DNA from: Gavia stellata
Lineage: Eukaryota; Chordata; Aves; Gaviiformes; Gaviidae
DNA length: 64,000 nt
Assembly (NCBI RefSeq): GCF_030936135.1
Contig: NC_082618.1
Coordinates: 8,777,034 to 8,841,033, forward strand
Reading direction: 5' to 3'
The notes beneath the pieces are model-generated. The model did no database searches and had not been told where the DNA came from. It saw nothing but the letters and a program-made list of their open reading frames with translations. Position 1 is the first letter of the stretch, and each line of letters opens with the position of its first letter. The translations under genes were made by a program, and so were the position numbers. Shown one piece after another: positions 25,601-40,600 of this stretch.

Positions 25601-28600
25601 TTTGCAGGAGAAAACATTAACTAATTTACACAAAGCCTTAGGTGGTCTATTAGCCCTGCATAAAAACAAGAACATGTAATTACTGGATCCACAGACAGAA
25701 TTAGATTTGATTGACTACAAAGAAGCAATGAGTGGAGCAATTAACAACAAAGCCCAAGTAAACTCCTCTGATCAGGAACCCATGGCCTGGCTGAATGATG
25801 CTGACAGCACAGTATCTACCTCTACTGTCCCAAGAGACGTGTCCACACCAAAACTTTAACTCAATGCAAACAGTTAACCTTCTGTCAACAATACTGTTCA
25901 GCTATCTGCTGAACTATTGTGGATTGTGTAAGACACAAACCAATAACCATATAACCAATTCAGCACAATACTAGTCTTCTAGCATCAATCATTTTGTCAA
26001 ATCATTCTTTCTCCTGTGTTTCTGGACGTGGATAGCAGTACCCAAGGTGGTTGCTCCTCTGTGGCAGATGCCATTTTGGGAGGATAACACATCACTCACT
26101 GGAGCACCACGTGCCCAGTGGGGCAGCGCAGCAGATGCTGTCCAGCAAGCGTGATGGAATGGTTGCTCCGTAGGCTTAAGTTCATTAAGATAATTGCAAC
26201 TGGTCAGAGGCACAAGTGCACACTTAAATTTAGGATGGCAAAACCCATCCAAAAGAAAACCATCTCCACTTTCCAGCTCCCCAGCCACGCAGGTTAATTG
26301 CAAGTATTTTGCCAGCGCCTGCGGTAAGGTAGGAAGCTGGGGTGTTTCTGTCACAGCTTCCGTCCACGATTTGATTTAATGCCCTCTATGAGCAATTGCA
26401 TCTCAGTGCTTGTAATAAGAAAATGTCATAAAGGTACCTGCTGCCTGGTCCAACATCTTTTGGCTTTGACAGTTCAAATTTACAGCTTTAATTCAGGAGT
26501 CTGGAAGCCTGGTATTCTGTACACACTTAGTGAAGGGATGAAGGAACAATATTTTATAAAATATTCACCTGTGTTCGGTGACCCATGGAGGATATAACCC
26601 CTCAGACCTTGTGGAATGACTTGCAGACAAATTCATAGTCCAGATTGTCCAGTGGCAAATTACAGAGTTCTAGTTAAACCCCTGTGTGCCTGGATGTCCT
26701 GACTTGAATGTTTTGCCTCCGTGCATTAAAGAGTTGAACTTTCAGCAGCTTAACTAAACAAGTGCTTAACTAGGTTTTCTCAGCCTTTTATAAGATCCTC
26801 TCAAGCTTGATTTCTTGATCATGTATGCAACAAGCTGCATTTCAAAATTGTCTCCTGTTCTCACATTTCTAAAACTTTTTTCCTAACAGAATTATTTTGC
26901 TGAGGAATGGAGTAGCTGAAATACACGAACAGTAATCAATGAATTCACCACCAGTACCTGAATCGCTCTTGCTGCTTTTTGGGCAATTTCAGAGCAGGAT
27001 GACCGAGCACACGAACCACTGAGGCTCTTCCATGGCCACAAGATGTGGATGGTGCAGAGGGCAGCTGCATCTATGTCATGTGCTTGGGTGCCATGGGCTG
27101 AGGGTCTGCCACAGCTCCAGGTGTGTGTGGCATCCTCATTAAAGCCTCAACCTGCCACTGAGTCAGAAAAAATAGCTTCCTCTCTCCAGACTAGAATCAG
27201 TAGGATTTAGGGGTTTAAATTCTGACCTCTGTTGCCTGCCCCTTGCACCGTTTCCCTTATCAGCATTGGCACAAGTGCTTTTTCCAGGGGGTTCTGCCTA
27301 TTCCAGTGAGCCAGAATATGGGCAGCACTGGGGCCAGGGCCAGGACAGCTTGCATGCTGAGAGCAGGTCAGATTTGGTGTACAAGAAAGACAGCTGGTTT
27401 TATCAAGCAGTTTCTGTAGCGATGGTAATTTGATTTTCCAGGTATTTATTCGTATTCTTCAAAATGGTTTATAAAATACTGTGGAGGTGTTACTGCGCTG
27501 AGCACTATTATAGATGTATAACGCTGGCACGGTAAGTCTAACACAGCCCTGGATTTCTAAAGACTGAAAGAGACTATCAAAGAGAAATGTATATATAATC
27601 TCACCAATTTCAGGAAAGATCAGATCCTTTCTCTCAGTTCTACAAAGTCTCAGAACATAACATTTAGAGAGCAGCATCAATCAAGACATGATGTGCCCCA
27701 AATTTATTGGCACAAGACTGGCTTGGAGCATTGGGCAAGCCAGAGAAGCCACAGCCCAGCCCGCACACCTCAACCAGCAAGGAAGAAGGCGGGAAGGAGG
27801 TGGGATATGCCATGAGTATCCATAGCAGGAGCAGGAAAGTGCCCTTCAGAGCAAGTGTGATCTTCCTAGTCCTGATAACCGGGTGACCCAGGCAGTTCAT
27901 TACACGGACGCAGTGAAGGCAGACACAGAGTGCATCTTTGCAGGCAGGGACTGTGGCACGCTTTCTGCAGGAGTCACGATACATTTCACAAAAATGGCAC
28001 AACTGAAACACAGAGCTAAGGGCACCCGTATGAAAGGCGCTGACAGACACACACCACTTGGGAGACTCTGGACAAAACAGCTACGGGATTTCCTTTAGGA
28101 AAAGATGAGCTGTGCGTGTGGCTGTCATGCACAGGACAATGTCACCCTGCTGAGCACAGCAGGTCAGCAGGAACAGAGTAACGAAGCGTTAAGCAGAGGT
28201 GAAGGGAGCAGCACCCCAGCCATTGCCCAGACTGCTCCCCCATCACCGGGGGAGGCCGACTCTGACACTCCTGCTCCTTTTGCAATCCAATTTAAGTCCC
28301 ACGTCTCTGTTACCGCTATGTTCCCAGGGGTCACGTTTGGGGCTGTTATAAAACGCAGGCATGCTAGCATTGCAAACGTCCCCAATCTGTGCCGTATATG
28401 CAGCTGTTTAATGAGGCCTGCTGTCATTACAGCAAAATGACTCAAGGACTTTCTTAAAAAAGTCTCTTATTTATAGCATCATAGATTACCTTAATGTCTT
28501 TTTACTGGGAGGTGCTTTGAAATACTGTGCAAACATTACAAGATGGTCCTGAAATAATGTGAATTTAAACATAATCTAACAAGGAAAACATAAATATTGG

Positions 28601-31600
28601 ATGGAAGAGAAAGCATGTGTTGAAATTTGCAGAAATCTTCAGCAAAGGAGTATTTTTATGAAAAGTCTGCACTTCTGAGCTGGAGTTTTACAGTGTATTT
28701 TGCACATGGGAGTCAGTGCAAGTGTGTGCTCTGGCATAAATTCCTGAGAGAGAGATCTACGCGTGAAGTGTAAAGATTAAGAATTTTCTCCTACCAGCAA
28801 AACTACCAAAAAAACAACATTACAAAGCAATGTTATTTTCACCCATAATATTCAGAAAGCAAGATTCCTATGCCTATTCCAGGCAGTGCCTCAGTTTTCA
28901 AAGAGAATGTAAAAAAACTGTATTTATGTCCTCTTCAAAGCTTTACATAACCCGGCCTGTAATATAATCTATGCTACCTCACTCTGAAGTTTTCCTTCTT
29001 ACTGAGTTTCATGTGTTTTCTCTCTGCTCTCAGTTTTATACCTGCTGCTATCCCATGACTTACCCAGAATTATCTCTGACTTCTACTGGCACGTCAAACT
29101 CCTTCTATCCTTTCCATCACATTTCAACGACATCCCCACTTTTTTGTAAAATCTAGACTAAACTTTTGTATTGTGTCTGTTTTTTATTTTATGGCATTAG
29201 TTTTAGTTTCTGCTTTAACCTGTAGGGGAGAGATAGAAAATTTGATTTGTACCAATCTCTGTGTGTGTTTGTGCAGGCTTTCTCTTGCCAGGTAAACATA
29301 GCCTAGATGAGCCCTCCATGAACTATAGCTATGCATCCCTGTTTGAACAAGAAAAATATTTGATGTACCTATCTGGTGAATAAAGGAGATATCCGGGGCG
29401 TGCTGATTTAAACCTGGCCAGGTCCTCCTGTTCCTACAGTGGATAATTACAGGTGGAATCTTAAACGGAAATGTATTAATCAGAGTCAGATCTGCTGCCA
29501 GTGCCCTTCCCGTCAAAACTCAAACAGCAGCAAGGAAATGAAGCGGTAATGACAGGGCTTCCACTTAGCCTCGGAATCTTTTTTTCTTAGGTATCCATAT
29601 TTTAATGAAATTTATATGCTTTTTAATGTAGGAGACATTTTGATGATCTTAAATACAGTCTCTAATTAAACATTCTGTAATTAAACTTCTTGGTTTATCT
29701 ATGTAAAATGCCAAGGAATTAGAGCAAGCCTTATTCCTCCAGGTTAAGCCCTACTTTATCTCAAAGACATCCAGAGACGACAGTGTCTAGCACCAGGTTT
29801 TATAAATTGGTCATGGGAGTAGAAGGATGTCCTACATACCAGAGAGACCCCTGGAGCACAACAAAGGGAAGCCCATGCCATTTGTGTCATGACAAGGCCG
29901 GTGGGCTAGATGTGCTCCCAGCCCAGCAGCCCACATGCCTCTTGGCCTGGCTCGGTTGGAAACTCTTGCCTCTCTTGACTATTTACTCATTTACTTTTTC
30001 CCCAACCTTTGATGAGATTCCCATATGGGATGTGGCATTTATGAGCCATAGATTACTTTAATCTGAAAATAACATTTTGGAAAACATGCAGAAGACACAA
30101 GTATACTGGGTTTTGGAAGTCTTCATTCTCACATGCCGATGTGTAACATTGCATCTCGGAAAAACACATTTTAAATAATAATTTTAATTAATTTGTGGAG
30201 GGTCTGGCTCCTGTCTTACAGACAGATCTATGCCATACTCGCCTTTGTTTGCTACATCTGTGAAACATCCATTATTTTTCCATGGTGTAAATGATCTCAT
30301 TTCTGTTGCTTTTCCTGCAACACAGTGAGTGCCATGTTCATTCCTTCTTCAGAAATTTCAGAAAGAGAAGCAATTTGTAAGAATGACAAGAAAATGACTT
30401 CTCATTTGTGTACACCACAGCAATCTGACACACGGAAAGAGGCTCTGGTGAGATTCACAAATCCTAATTCTCACTGAGTTTCAAGCAGTCCAGATTAAAA
30501 AAAAAAAAAAATCACATCGACCAATTTGATCATAAAGATTCTAATTCAGCACAGGTTAATTGAGAAGTCAGATTTCCTGCTATCACTTCTGGAGAGGAGG
30601 GAGATAAGCAAGCACAATGACGCTTTATCAACAATATGGGGACTTCATTTAAAGAGAGAGCATTAGGTTACAGGCTAGAAGATTAGTAGCAATCAGACTC
30701 TCTCAGAAAAGAAAATGCACTGGGTAATAAAGATAGAAGGCATGAAGCTGGATGCATAGAAATGAGGTTTGATGCCAAATATTACAGGTCAAATCTGAGC
30801 TATTTGTCAAGTTGGCACTGATCATTACCAATGCACAATTATTATTATTCACCTGTGATCAGGTCATTTACCACTATCAAGTCAATGGCTCCTCCCACCC
30901 ATTCCATTTGTTAATGGCATTTTAATGAAAAAAAAAGTCCATCTATTATCTCTTTGAGATCACTAACCATTGTATTATATTACATAGTATATGAAATACA
31001 TTTACTTTTTCCCAATCACCCATAAAAAGATATCAGCTGTTATTCTGTTCCTTAGCCACAACCCCATAAATCTGACTGCAGTTCTGCATTTAAAGGTGGC
31101 AGGCTGATTTTTCCTTTTTCTTTGTGTGCCATGTGTTTTCCATACCAAAAAGTGCCTGTTTTGTTGCAACTGACGGAAGGAGATTTTAAAGGGATGCTAG
31201 AGAATCATAAAGACTCCCCTCTACCCAATTCCAAGCATGCATTCACCTTATTGTTCTGCTGACTAAAGAATTAGAAACTATTAATATTGTCTTTGCTGGC
31301 AGGTCAGAAAAATACTTATTCTGTAGTCAAGCAGATTAATCCGAAGGGGGAAATAACCCTGCAAAACCCTGCAAAAGCTGGCTCTCTAGCCAATCCATTT
31401 TCTAAACCCAGATGTTTTCAATCTGTTAAGTGTTAATCTCACGATACTTCTTTTTATGCCTAGTGAAATGATTTCAACATGTATTGAGCTATTAGAGAAT
31501 TCATATAATTAGTGCAGTTATTATTCTTTATGAAGGAGCCTTTTGAGCGAAACCCTATCTGGAAGTTTGTCGATCATATGCTCACATTAATTATCGAGGC

Positions 31601-34600
31601 ATGCTAGGACCTCTTGCCATTAGCTTTTTTGATGGGCTCTGGATACTGCCCAACTTTGGCTACTCTTTTCAAAGAAACATATAGTGAAATCAGAGGCAGT
31701 ATAATACTAGGTAAGTTATAAATGCTGGCATTCCTCTGTGATGAGAGCCTGAATAACTGAGATTTAGGCTTCACAGAAGACGATTGAAGAGTTTGGTCTA
31801 GGGAAGACATGGAGCACTTGTCCCCTCTGCACAAGGGCAGGGAATTTCTGACGCTCAGCGCTCTCCCTTGAGAGGGGATCTGAGTGAAACAGTTAAGCTA
31901 CAAAGCAGTTATCACAACATTACACCCGATGACTAATTGAGGTTCCTGGGCAGACCAGGAGGAGTGGGCAGAGGTTGAGGTCAGAGGTACTGTTTTGCAG
32001 AGCCTGTGATGAGTATGTAGAATAGGTTTGCAAATGAAGGCACTGAATCCAGTCTTTTAGATTTACTCCAGCAAAAACTGGGTAACTCTATGAAATGTAG
32101 TTATAGTTAGCCATTTTTCCTGAAAACTAGAGAGATTTTTTCCTTTTTACACACACCCCTCTTATGTCTTTTCTTGGCATGACTTTGGTCTCATCTGATA
32201 AAGAGCTGGTTTGAAATACGACAGCTAGACTGTGAGTTTTAAGCCGAGACCTCTTCCGTGACAGGTGCTGATGGGCTCTGCTATCTGGGCTCACTGTGCG
32301 AAGAATAATGGCTTGTGAAAGGAAGGTTACAAATAAGGTCGTGAAGGAGCTCAGGAAGCCTTGCATTTCATGTCAAGGATCTTAAAGGTTATAGGAGGGC
32401 TGCAAAACCTTTCCTCTGGGGCTGCTGACTGACAGATCAGTGTCACGATTATAACCTGATTTTGATAAATCACGTTGATCTACCATTTGCAAAAGGTTTT
32501 AAGAGGGCTGTTGGTGATTCATGTGTTCCACTGAAATACTAGATCAAATCCATAAAAAAACGCAACAGCTTATGCCTTCCTATGTGTCCTGCTGGCATAC
32601 ATGCTGCGTGGTAGGTGGCCCGTGCCACCTGAGAGCAGGACATCCACCCCAGGGAGCTGCCCAACCTTAAAGTGCAGCACTAAGGGAAGCTGCTTCCAGT
32701 TTTGTCAATCTCCACAGATATCCCAGATGCCCTAAGGACCATTTAGCCCCTGAATCCTTAAGCAAAGTCGTGTAACAAGCAGCCATTACATTTTGTCTGT
32801 GGAAACTGGCTGGCAGAGAATACACGTAGTTGCAGATGGCTGTCCTTACCCACACAGGGTGAGGGTTTATTGTGGGGTTTAAGGATGCTTCTTTTATAAG
32901 TTTGGTATGAGATGACAGAGAGGGATCGGTTTTAAATTAAAATGAGGATTTTTCAACTCGTCCTTAATATTTATAAGGCTCTTTTTGCCTCACAGACAAA
33001 TCCTCAAAGAGAAGACGGAAAGCTGCTCATCCTTATTTCTCGTGCCTTTAGTTCAGCTTCTCATTGTTTATACTACTCTAAGCAAAATAACTGATCTGGA
33101 AATGCAGTCATTTACAAAATCTGGCCTACTAAGCCTTAAACAGCAGAGATGTGTCGTGCTATGTTTGTTCCTTTGTTGTTGCTATGGTGTTACCATACAT
33201 TTTTCCATGTAGGAAAGGAAATCCCATGGAGACCAGATAATAAAGGCTTGAATTTCCAGGGCACAGTGTCCGTCTCGCCTCTTGACCTGTTTGACACCCT
33301 CTTTCACCAAACCTGCATTCACTGAATCCAAATAAACAGCCAGCCATCAAAAGAAATATCTTAAAAGGATTGCTCATGGTTAGCCTTGATGAAATAAACA
33401 TTGGAAACCCTGCATTTTAATCACATTTGGAGCTCTGCATTTCAAAAATGGTTTTGTTTAACTACATCAGACTTGTCATTCAGGGAAGTTTCCTTCCGTA
33501 GGATGCCTGCATTTAAAAGTCAAGTTAACTAAACCCAAACAAATTTCCCAGGAGGCTGTAACAAACCAGACAAGCATCTCACACACTCGGCATCTGACCT
33601 CAGCGCTGCACCGGGTGTATCTGCCTGCTATCTGCAAAAGTCCAAGATGCTGCATGTTTATACAACACTGCCAATTCACAACAGGGTGTCATGAGGTTTC
33701 ACCAAAATATCATCACTGCATGTTGCTTGTTGGGACAACCTTGGCTTAGACTCTCCGCTTGGCTTGACACTACTTTACAAAGACTAATCCTGTGTCCTAG
33801 CCAGTCCACTCTGCCTAAAGCCCCTGATCATTTTCGGTTGCACAGAATCGTTCTGCCTTGTTTTATCTTAGAAATAGCTATTTCATGGTGTTACCTGAAA
33901 TTATCCTTTGCATATATGTTAAAATTGATGTGTTAATATAAATTTGTAAAATGCTCTGGGACATTAATCCTATGTGATTTTTCATTCAGGCCAATATACA
34001 AGGTAATTGTCATACTCAGTACCATCAATCTTCAACTTCAACTTACTTTAACGTATATCTAGTTACAATATAAGTAAGTGTCACCTGTTGATGTGGTTAT
34101 TAGGGAAGAACGTACAGTTCACAACTGACTAAAGAGCAAATGTCTAAGAATTGTTCTGATGCAAAATGGCATGGTGTATTTTGGGCCAAACTTCTTGGGC
34201 TTCATTTGTTGTCTGACTTCCACTGCTGTCATTTTGGTGTAATATAATTCAAAGGCACTGGCCTAGCCATCCTGGCATATTAGAAGTGCCGTGTATCCTC
34301 TCATCTTTCAAAACCACATATCCATATTGCATATAGGATATTGCAGCCAGAAGACATAGCCAGCCAGCACAGGATAATCTGCCACAGGCAACATACAGCT
34401 TATGGCCTTCCAGATTCTTCAGACAACACAGGAAAACAAACAGCAGCCTTACAGACTTAATGGACTTTTAATGGATTTGTTGGATTCTGCATCAGCAGTT
34501 TCTAATGGAACATCTAAAGAGGAAAAATTTCCTTCCCATAGAGATTCTTAGGAGAACGTGAACTGACAGTGCAAAGGCTCCTATTTGCAACACTTTGACG

Positions 34601-37600
34601 CTGTGCAAGAGAACTCACTGGCAAGACTCAAAGTCATCTTCTCTTCTGAAAAGTCATTGAGTTTCAGGGGATAGCAACTGAGCCGTGTCTGTGCCACAGG
34701 CTTGTCACGTACCACAGCAGTCAATAGTGGCAAAAGGCACCGGTAAACCCCATGAAGTCTGTGACCTCCTTGATCAGGGCCATTTAACTTAACTCCCCAG
34801 AGCTGGTGAAGAGGAGGTGCAGAAACTGGGGCTAGAAGTCTGCTCCCATGCCCAGAGGGAGGCTGTGATTTTAGATGGGAAGTTGTTCTGCAGTTATCAA
34901 AAAGAAGACAAAGCCGAAAATTCCTTTGTTGAATCCAGATAGGCAGCAGTGGTAATACATTCCTCCTAGTCACATATCCTTGACTTTATGATTTTTGAGT
35001 AATCTTTTAACTTCAACTATTGATAAATAAATTGGTTTACAAACCCCAGAGTAAATCACCATTCACGGCTGAGCTACTATTGTGCCTCTCATTTGTAAGG
35101 CAGCTGTCAAGCTTGTTTTTTAATCAGTTTGGCTTGACATTATGTTTTCCTACTATTATTTATGAGCTGTATCATATGAATGGATTATGTAAAATAGTTT
35201 AATTCCAGTTGTTGCAATTTCTCAGATGCCATCACACAAAAGCTTGCTTCCAGTAGAACACTTAGGTCCAGATTTTGTCTCAGCTGTGCTGATACAAATT
35301 AGACCATCATCCACTGAGATCAAAAGGGCTTTCCTCAGATTTACAACCGTTATGAGCATTTAGGAAAAAGTCTGAGCAATGCTCCTCTCAGAGTAAGCAA
35401 AGGTACATCACTACCTCTCAGCAGCATATTTCGCAGATGGGGTTAACCCACTTAGCCAGTGTCTTCAGCTCAGTAACTGAACCTGGTGATTCTTGTTGCA
35501 AGGAAGTATCAACTGCATTCAGCTGTGACTTGACTGCTTTTGTTAGAATATGTCAGAAACGTGGATGGGTGGTTTTTATAACATTTGCTTTCTAAGATTT
35601 TGGATGCACTCAGTCACTTTCAAGCAAATAAAATCTCAGTGGCTAATTAAAGCAAGTGCATTAATCCCCTTTTGATGGCAGGTGTTAGCTCTTTTCAGTG
35701 AGAGAGCAGGCTACTACTGAAGCAAACCAGCAGCTCTTAAGCCTTTTCTTGCAAAAACTATCTCTAGATGCAAAAAATCTCGCCAATTATTACTCTCCAT
35801 TTCACAGTTTTCTCTGATCTCTCAGCATCTGACTTCACACCTGAGTGTGGAATGGAGAACATGTGAAAACAAGAGCTTTGTTGCTAAGGAACATTTGGTA
35901 TGTATTTTTGCTATTTATTTCCCTATACTAAATGATAGTTCATTTCTCAGGATGAAGCATGCGATGTGGCCTGCAGCAGTTGTAGATAAGGTGCAGTGTC
36001 ACACAAAGGAGAGCGACAGAACAGTAACTACAAATTTCTGCTTTGCGTTGGCTCGCTCAGGGTATTGCTCTGCGGTTGCCTGGACTCAGGTCACTCGGTC
36101 GAGTGCCCAGTTCCTGCAGTCACCCAGTGTTTTGTCGGAGCCCAGCCTGGTGTCAGAGCAGCAGCTGGCCCGTGGGAAGCCTCACGAGGAGGCAGCCTGT
36201 GCTCTGCCACTTGCAAGCCAAACTGGTTACATTTTTCATCTCAGCACATGGAAATAGATATGGTTCATTTGTATGACATTGTTGTGACAACACAGAGCCG
36301 TGAAGATGACGGATGTCACAAAAGCCATTATAGGGCAGTTTTTCAAAGATGACTGCAAACACCGTACAAGGCAAAAGGCACACAGTTTTGGGCTTGTAAA
36401 TGGGGCAGTTACAACCAGAGGCATGTAAACTGCACGTTTGCAAAACTATAGCTCCCTTGTTTAAAGAAGCGCCTCTCAGCTGAGTTATGCTGGGCTTTCC
36501 AGGCTTTGCATGCAGGCAAGGAGAGCAGGTGGGACCTGCGTGGCCCAAACTGATGCCCGAGGCCTCACACTGCATGGCCAACGAGTTTTGCTGGTGCGCT
36601 GCTGGACCCAGTACAACTCCTCCCTGTTTGAACTACAAAGGTCCCAAAGCCAGCCTTTCCTGGGAGCAGAGAGTGATCCTGCACAAGGCCTTCAAGAGTA
36701 ATTTATCCTTATTTAGAAAAGCATGTTATTCTAATGGCATACCATGCTAGGCATGATACAGTTTGAATGTTCTTCACTGGTTACAAATGTGACCTTCATT
36801 AACTCGTCTTTGTGCGCCTAGATCTACAGGAACAGCTCGCTGCATTTTCAATTTAATTTAATTTGAATGATAATTTAAAAGTTGTTTGATGCAAATGCGA
36901 CCATCTGCATCCTCGCAGCTGACACAGTTTTTAAAGATGAGTTTGTCAGCAGGGGTGGGGGGGAAGCTTGATGGAGAATAAAAGCCACAGGCTTTGCAAG
37001 GTGGTTTACTGTGGGGTGTGGAGCACCCCAGGAGCAAGCTGTGAGTGCCTGGGGGCTGAGTGAGGAAGAGGAGAGAAGCTGAGCCAAGCAATTGCTGGTT
37101 ATTGAAGTTGTACATGACCATTTAAGTATGGAGCAGTGATCGCAAGTCATCAGATCATCCCAGCTCGTGATACTACTTGTCGTCTGAGCCACGGTAACTG
37201 CCCCGTGTATGTGCTAGCCAGACCTGCTGTGACACAAAATGCATGGTAGCTTAAACTGCTAGGAGCTGCTGAGCCAGGTTCTCCCCTGCCTTGTGCGTGG
37301 CACTCCGGTGCCTAGCAAAGACACTGGCTGTGGCTTTTGTTACAGTTTTAATTACTGTCAGCAACAACACTGTCCGCAAACTAAGATCTTACAATGACTT
37401 GGGGGGGGGGGGGGGGGGGGCGTGTGGTGTAGGAAAACTCTCGTGTTTTGCTACAACTACATTGAAGCTGCAGGTTTCTGGACAGAAGTGGCTGACTATT
37501 CTTCTCCTCTGCTGTGCACCATGCAGTATTAGATGCTTGAGGCCAGTAAATAATAGTAATAACAACAGTGCTAAGGGTTGTTTGTTCACAGTCACTACTT

Positions 37601-40600
37601 GGCAACCAAACTTTGAATAACTTGATAAAACTGAAACCCTGAAATGTTGCACTGACTCTTCTAGAACTTGGTCTGGGTTGACTGCTGACTTCCTCCTGAA
37701 GTAATATGATAAAAGGGGCTCTGTGTCCAGTTCAAGCTCTTGAAAAGGAGCCAGAGGAACCATTTTGCTCTTAATGCTTCCCTGCTGGCAGCCTTGGTCA
37801 GGTAGGATGGAGGGGGAGCTCCTTGCCAAGCCCTCACTCCGCAGCAACAGTGCTTCTACCCTGCACCCCAGGGAGTCATGCTTGGAGACTAGCATCCCAC
37901 GTGGCTCCAGCAAAACCTACGTGAACTCTCCTGGAAGGGCTAGCAAAGAAAGGGAGCTGGGGAAGGAATTAAAACAAATCACTTGCTGTCCTGTAACCTG
38001 AAAATCTTCTGTATTTCAAATAATGCTTTTTTTGGCACCTGTGTGTAACAGCCATTGCACTGGTACTCATGGGAATGTGGTTGAAAGCTTTTAGCTAAAT
38101 TTGCAAGCATCATCTCCCTTGCCATTGCGAATCTGGATGAGGAAAATGAGAAAAAAAGATTACCCTTTCTAATAAGGAGGGGTGGTTGGGTTAACATTGT
38201 CTGTGGCTCAGGAGACCTGGTTTTAATTCTTAGTACAACCTTATGTTCCTGAGAGGCTGAATTCTCTCTTCTGATTTCTAGTGAAACTCAAGCATTACCA
38301 CTCCTGCAAGAGCAGACCATACCCATCTCTGCTGTATTCTGGGGGTAGCACTGTGTGCTGCTGTCTGCTCAAAAGCAAAAAATAAGCATGTGCTACTTCA
38401 GCCCACTGGAGTTGTAAGCATAGTCTATGCCAAAGCACTACTGAGGATGACAGATCCCTTATTAAAATGAGCATGCACATTATAAACTGTAGGGTTTATT
38501 GTCTTAAACCTAGGAACTGGATGAAATATTGTTGGAAAAACATCACAGCAGCTTTCTGTTGCAGAGACTTAACTACGGATGCATTTATCTAACATTTTGC
38601 TTGCCCTTCACTTAAAACCATGTTTTCTGCTATTTCTCTTGTGTTCCCTAAATTGGGACATGAGAGATCACAACATCTTGGACAGTGAGAGCAATTGCCT
38701 AGAACTCCCCATACGGCTCAGTTGTCTTATTGTGTTGTGTTTCAGGTGCCTCCGAGAGCTGTGTTAGCGGTCAGTCAGGAATACCAAACCTTGGAGATAC
38801 TTGTGTGGTTGTATCTTAGGTAGCAAGATGCACAAATGACTTTGTTAAAACTTGTTCCCATTTGAAGTTCACCTTACAAGCAGTCTGTCAGCATCCCTGG
38901 CTCTCTATCTGTCAGTAGAAAACTAAATGTAGAAACCTGATTTCTAATGGATGGCACTTACTCTGCAAGTTATATTTTTAACTGTATTTATGGACATTAA
39001 AAAAATGTTATTTAAGTCAGCTTTTGGAGACAAGCAAGAAAGGCCCCTGGTTTTCTTATAAGAGATCAGACTGAGTGAATAAGGTGAACAGAGAAGCTGG
39101 GAAGGTGGTTGGGATCAGAAGCTTTAAATTGCAACTGTAAGGCTGATTTCTGATCCTTCTGCTATATGTCAGTACTGCTTCTCACCGAACCCATTAGATA
39201 AACACATAACAGAAAAAGGCAACCCCTCCTTCCCCAGGACAGCCTTCCACCTGCTTCTACAGGAAGAAAGCTCACTTCTACCCATTAGAAAAAAGTACTT
39301 TTAGCTTTTAAGTTCAAATTATGGATCCAAACAACATATGCTGGAACTGAATGCAGTCTTGCTGGGAGGGGATTTGCCAAATCTAAGGCTGCTCTAGCAA
39401 TAAATAATAAACCTAATTAGGTTCCTTCTCTCTGGAGCATCCAATTTTGTGATAGTAATACAATAGGGCATCAGAGCCTCTCTTCTTAACAGATATTCAG
39501 AACACCATTGAGGTGTTTAAAAAAAACCCAAAAACACTTTTCTTGAGAACAGCCAGTTATAGACAGTAACATTATTTGTGGTTGTATTTTCCTACCACTG
39601 TACATCAGCTGCTTCTGGGAAAATAAATAAATAAACAGCAGCTGGTCTGACTACTGTGCATTGCTATGCAAGACAGAGAAAGCAGCTATTTTATATAAAT
39701 ACTGATTGCAGTGTGAGAAAACTACGGACACTATTTTTCTCACAATACTTGGTTTCCTGGTATCAAACATCACTTTGATAGAAACCTTATAGTTTGGCTT
39801 TCAAGAGGCAAAATCACTTTAACTAGTGTGTTAGAAGGACTACAGATTTCATCTGTCACTGAAAATCCTTCTGTGCTTCCTCTGCAAACACACAAACATC
39901 AAGTGGTGGAGCTCTTCCAAGCCTGTCAGCTCAAATATCCTTTTCTGGCCTGGAAGATTTTTAAAATAGGAAGTTTCAGAAACAGAGATGAGAGGACTCA
40001 TGTTTCACTTTCTTCACGCTTGCTGCAAAAACTCCCACTATGTGCATTGCCCCTTGCTGGTAGTTCAGCTGCAAGGCAGGCATTCATCTATTTTTTTCCC
40101 TCTGGATCGCTAAGCTTTGGCTCTTCCCTCTGCACAAACCTTGAAACCAGTCAGAGGAAATGAATGGTGCTTTTCCACCGGCAGTTCTGCCAAGCCCAGT
40201 TGGCAAGCCATGGCTGACATGCCATTTAGTCCCATGAACAGCCAGCAATACTGGTGCAAGGGGGGGGCTGTTAGTGCCTTTATTGTAGAAGAATTTTTGC
40301 ACTGCTGGGGTAGGAACCCCCCAACAGCTTGGTAGCTGAGCCCTTTCCCCCTCGTGTCCTCATAAATTAAACATAACGGCTGCCGCCCACTCCTGCAGAC
40401 AGCCGTATTCTAATAAATCATGTAAATAGAGTCTTGGAGATTCACTGCCCTTTATTTCACTTGAATCCCGTAACTCAGCTGTTAATTGGATCTGAGATAA
40501 AATCTATTTTACCACATGTTCCCTAAGCAGAATTCTGTAAAGTCCTCTCCAGAATAATAACCTACAGCATTGCCTTCTTTGTTTTGCTCTTCTCTGGCAC

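Noticed and set aside
37389-37913. 174-codon open frame (-) ending in a run of prolines
   Set aside because: The proline run is only the poly-G tract read in reverse; the rest shows no similarity.
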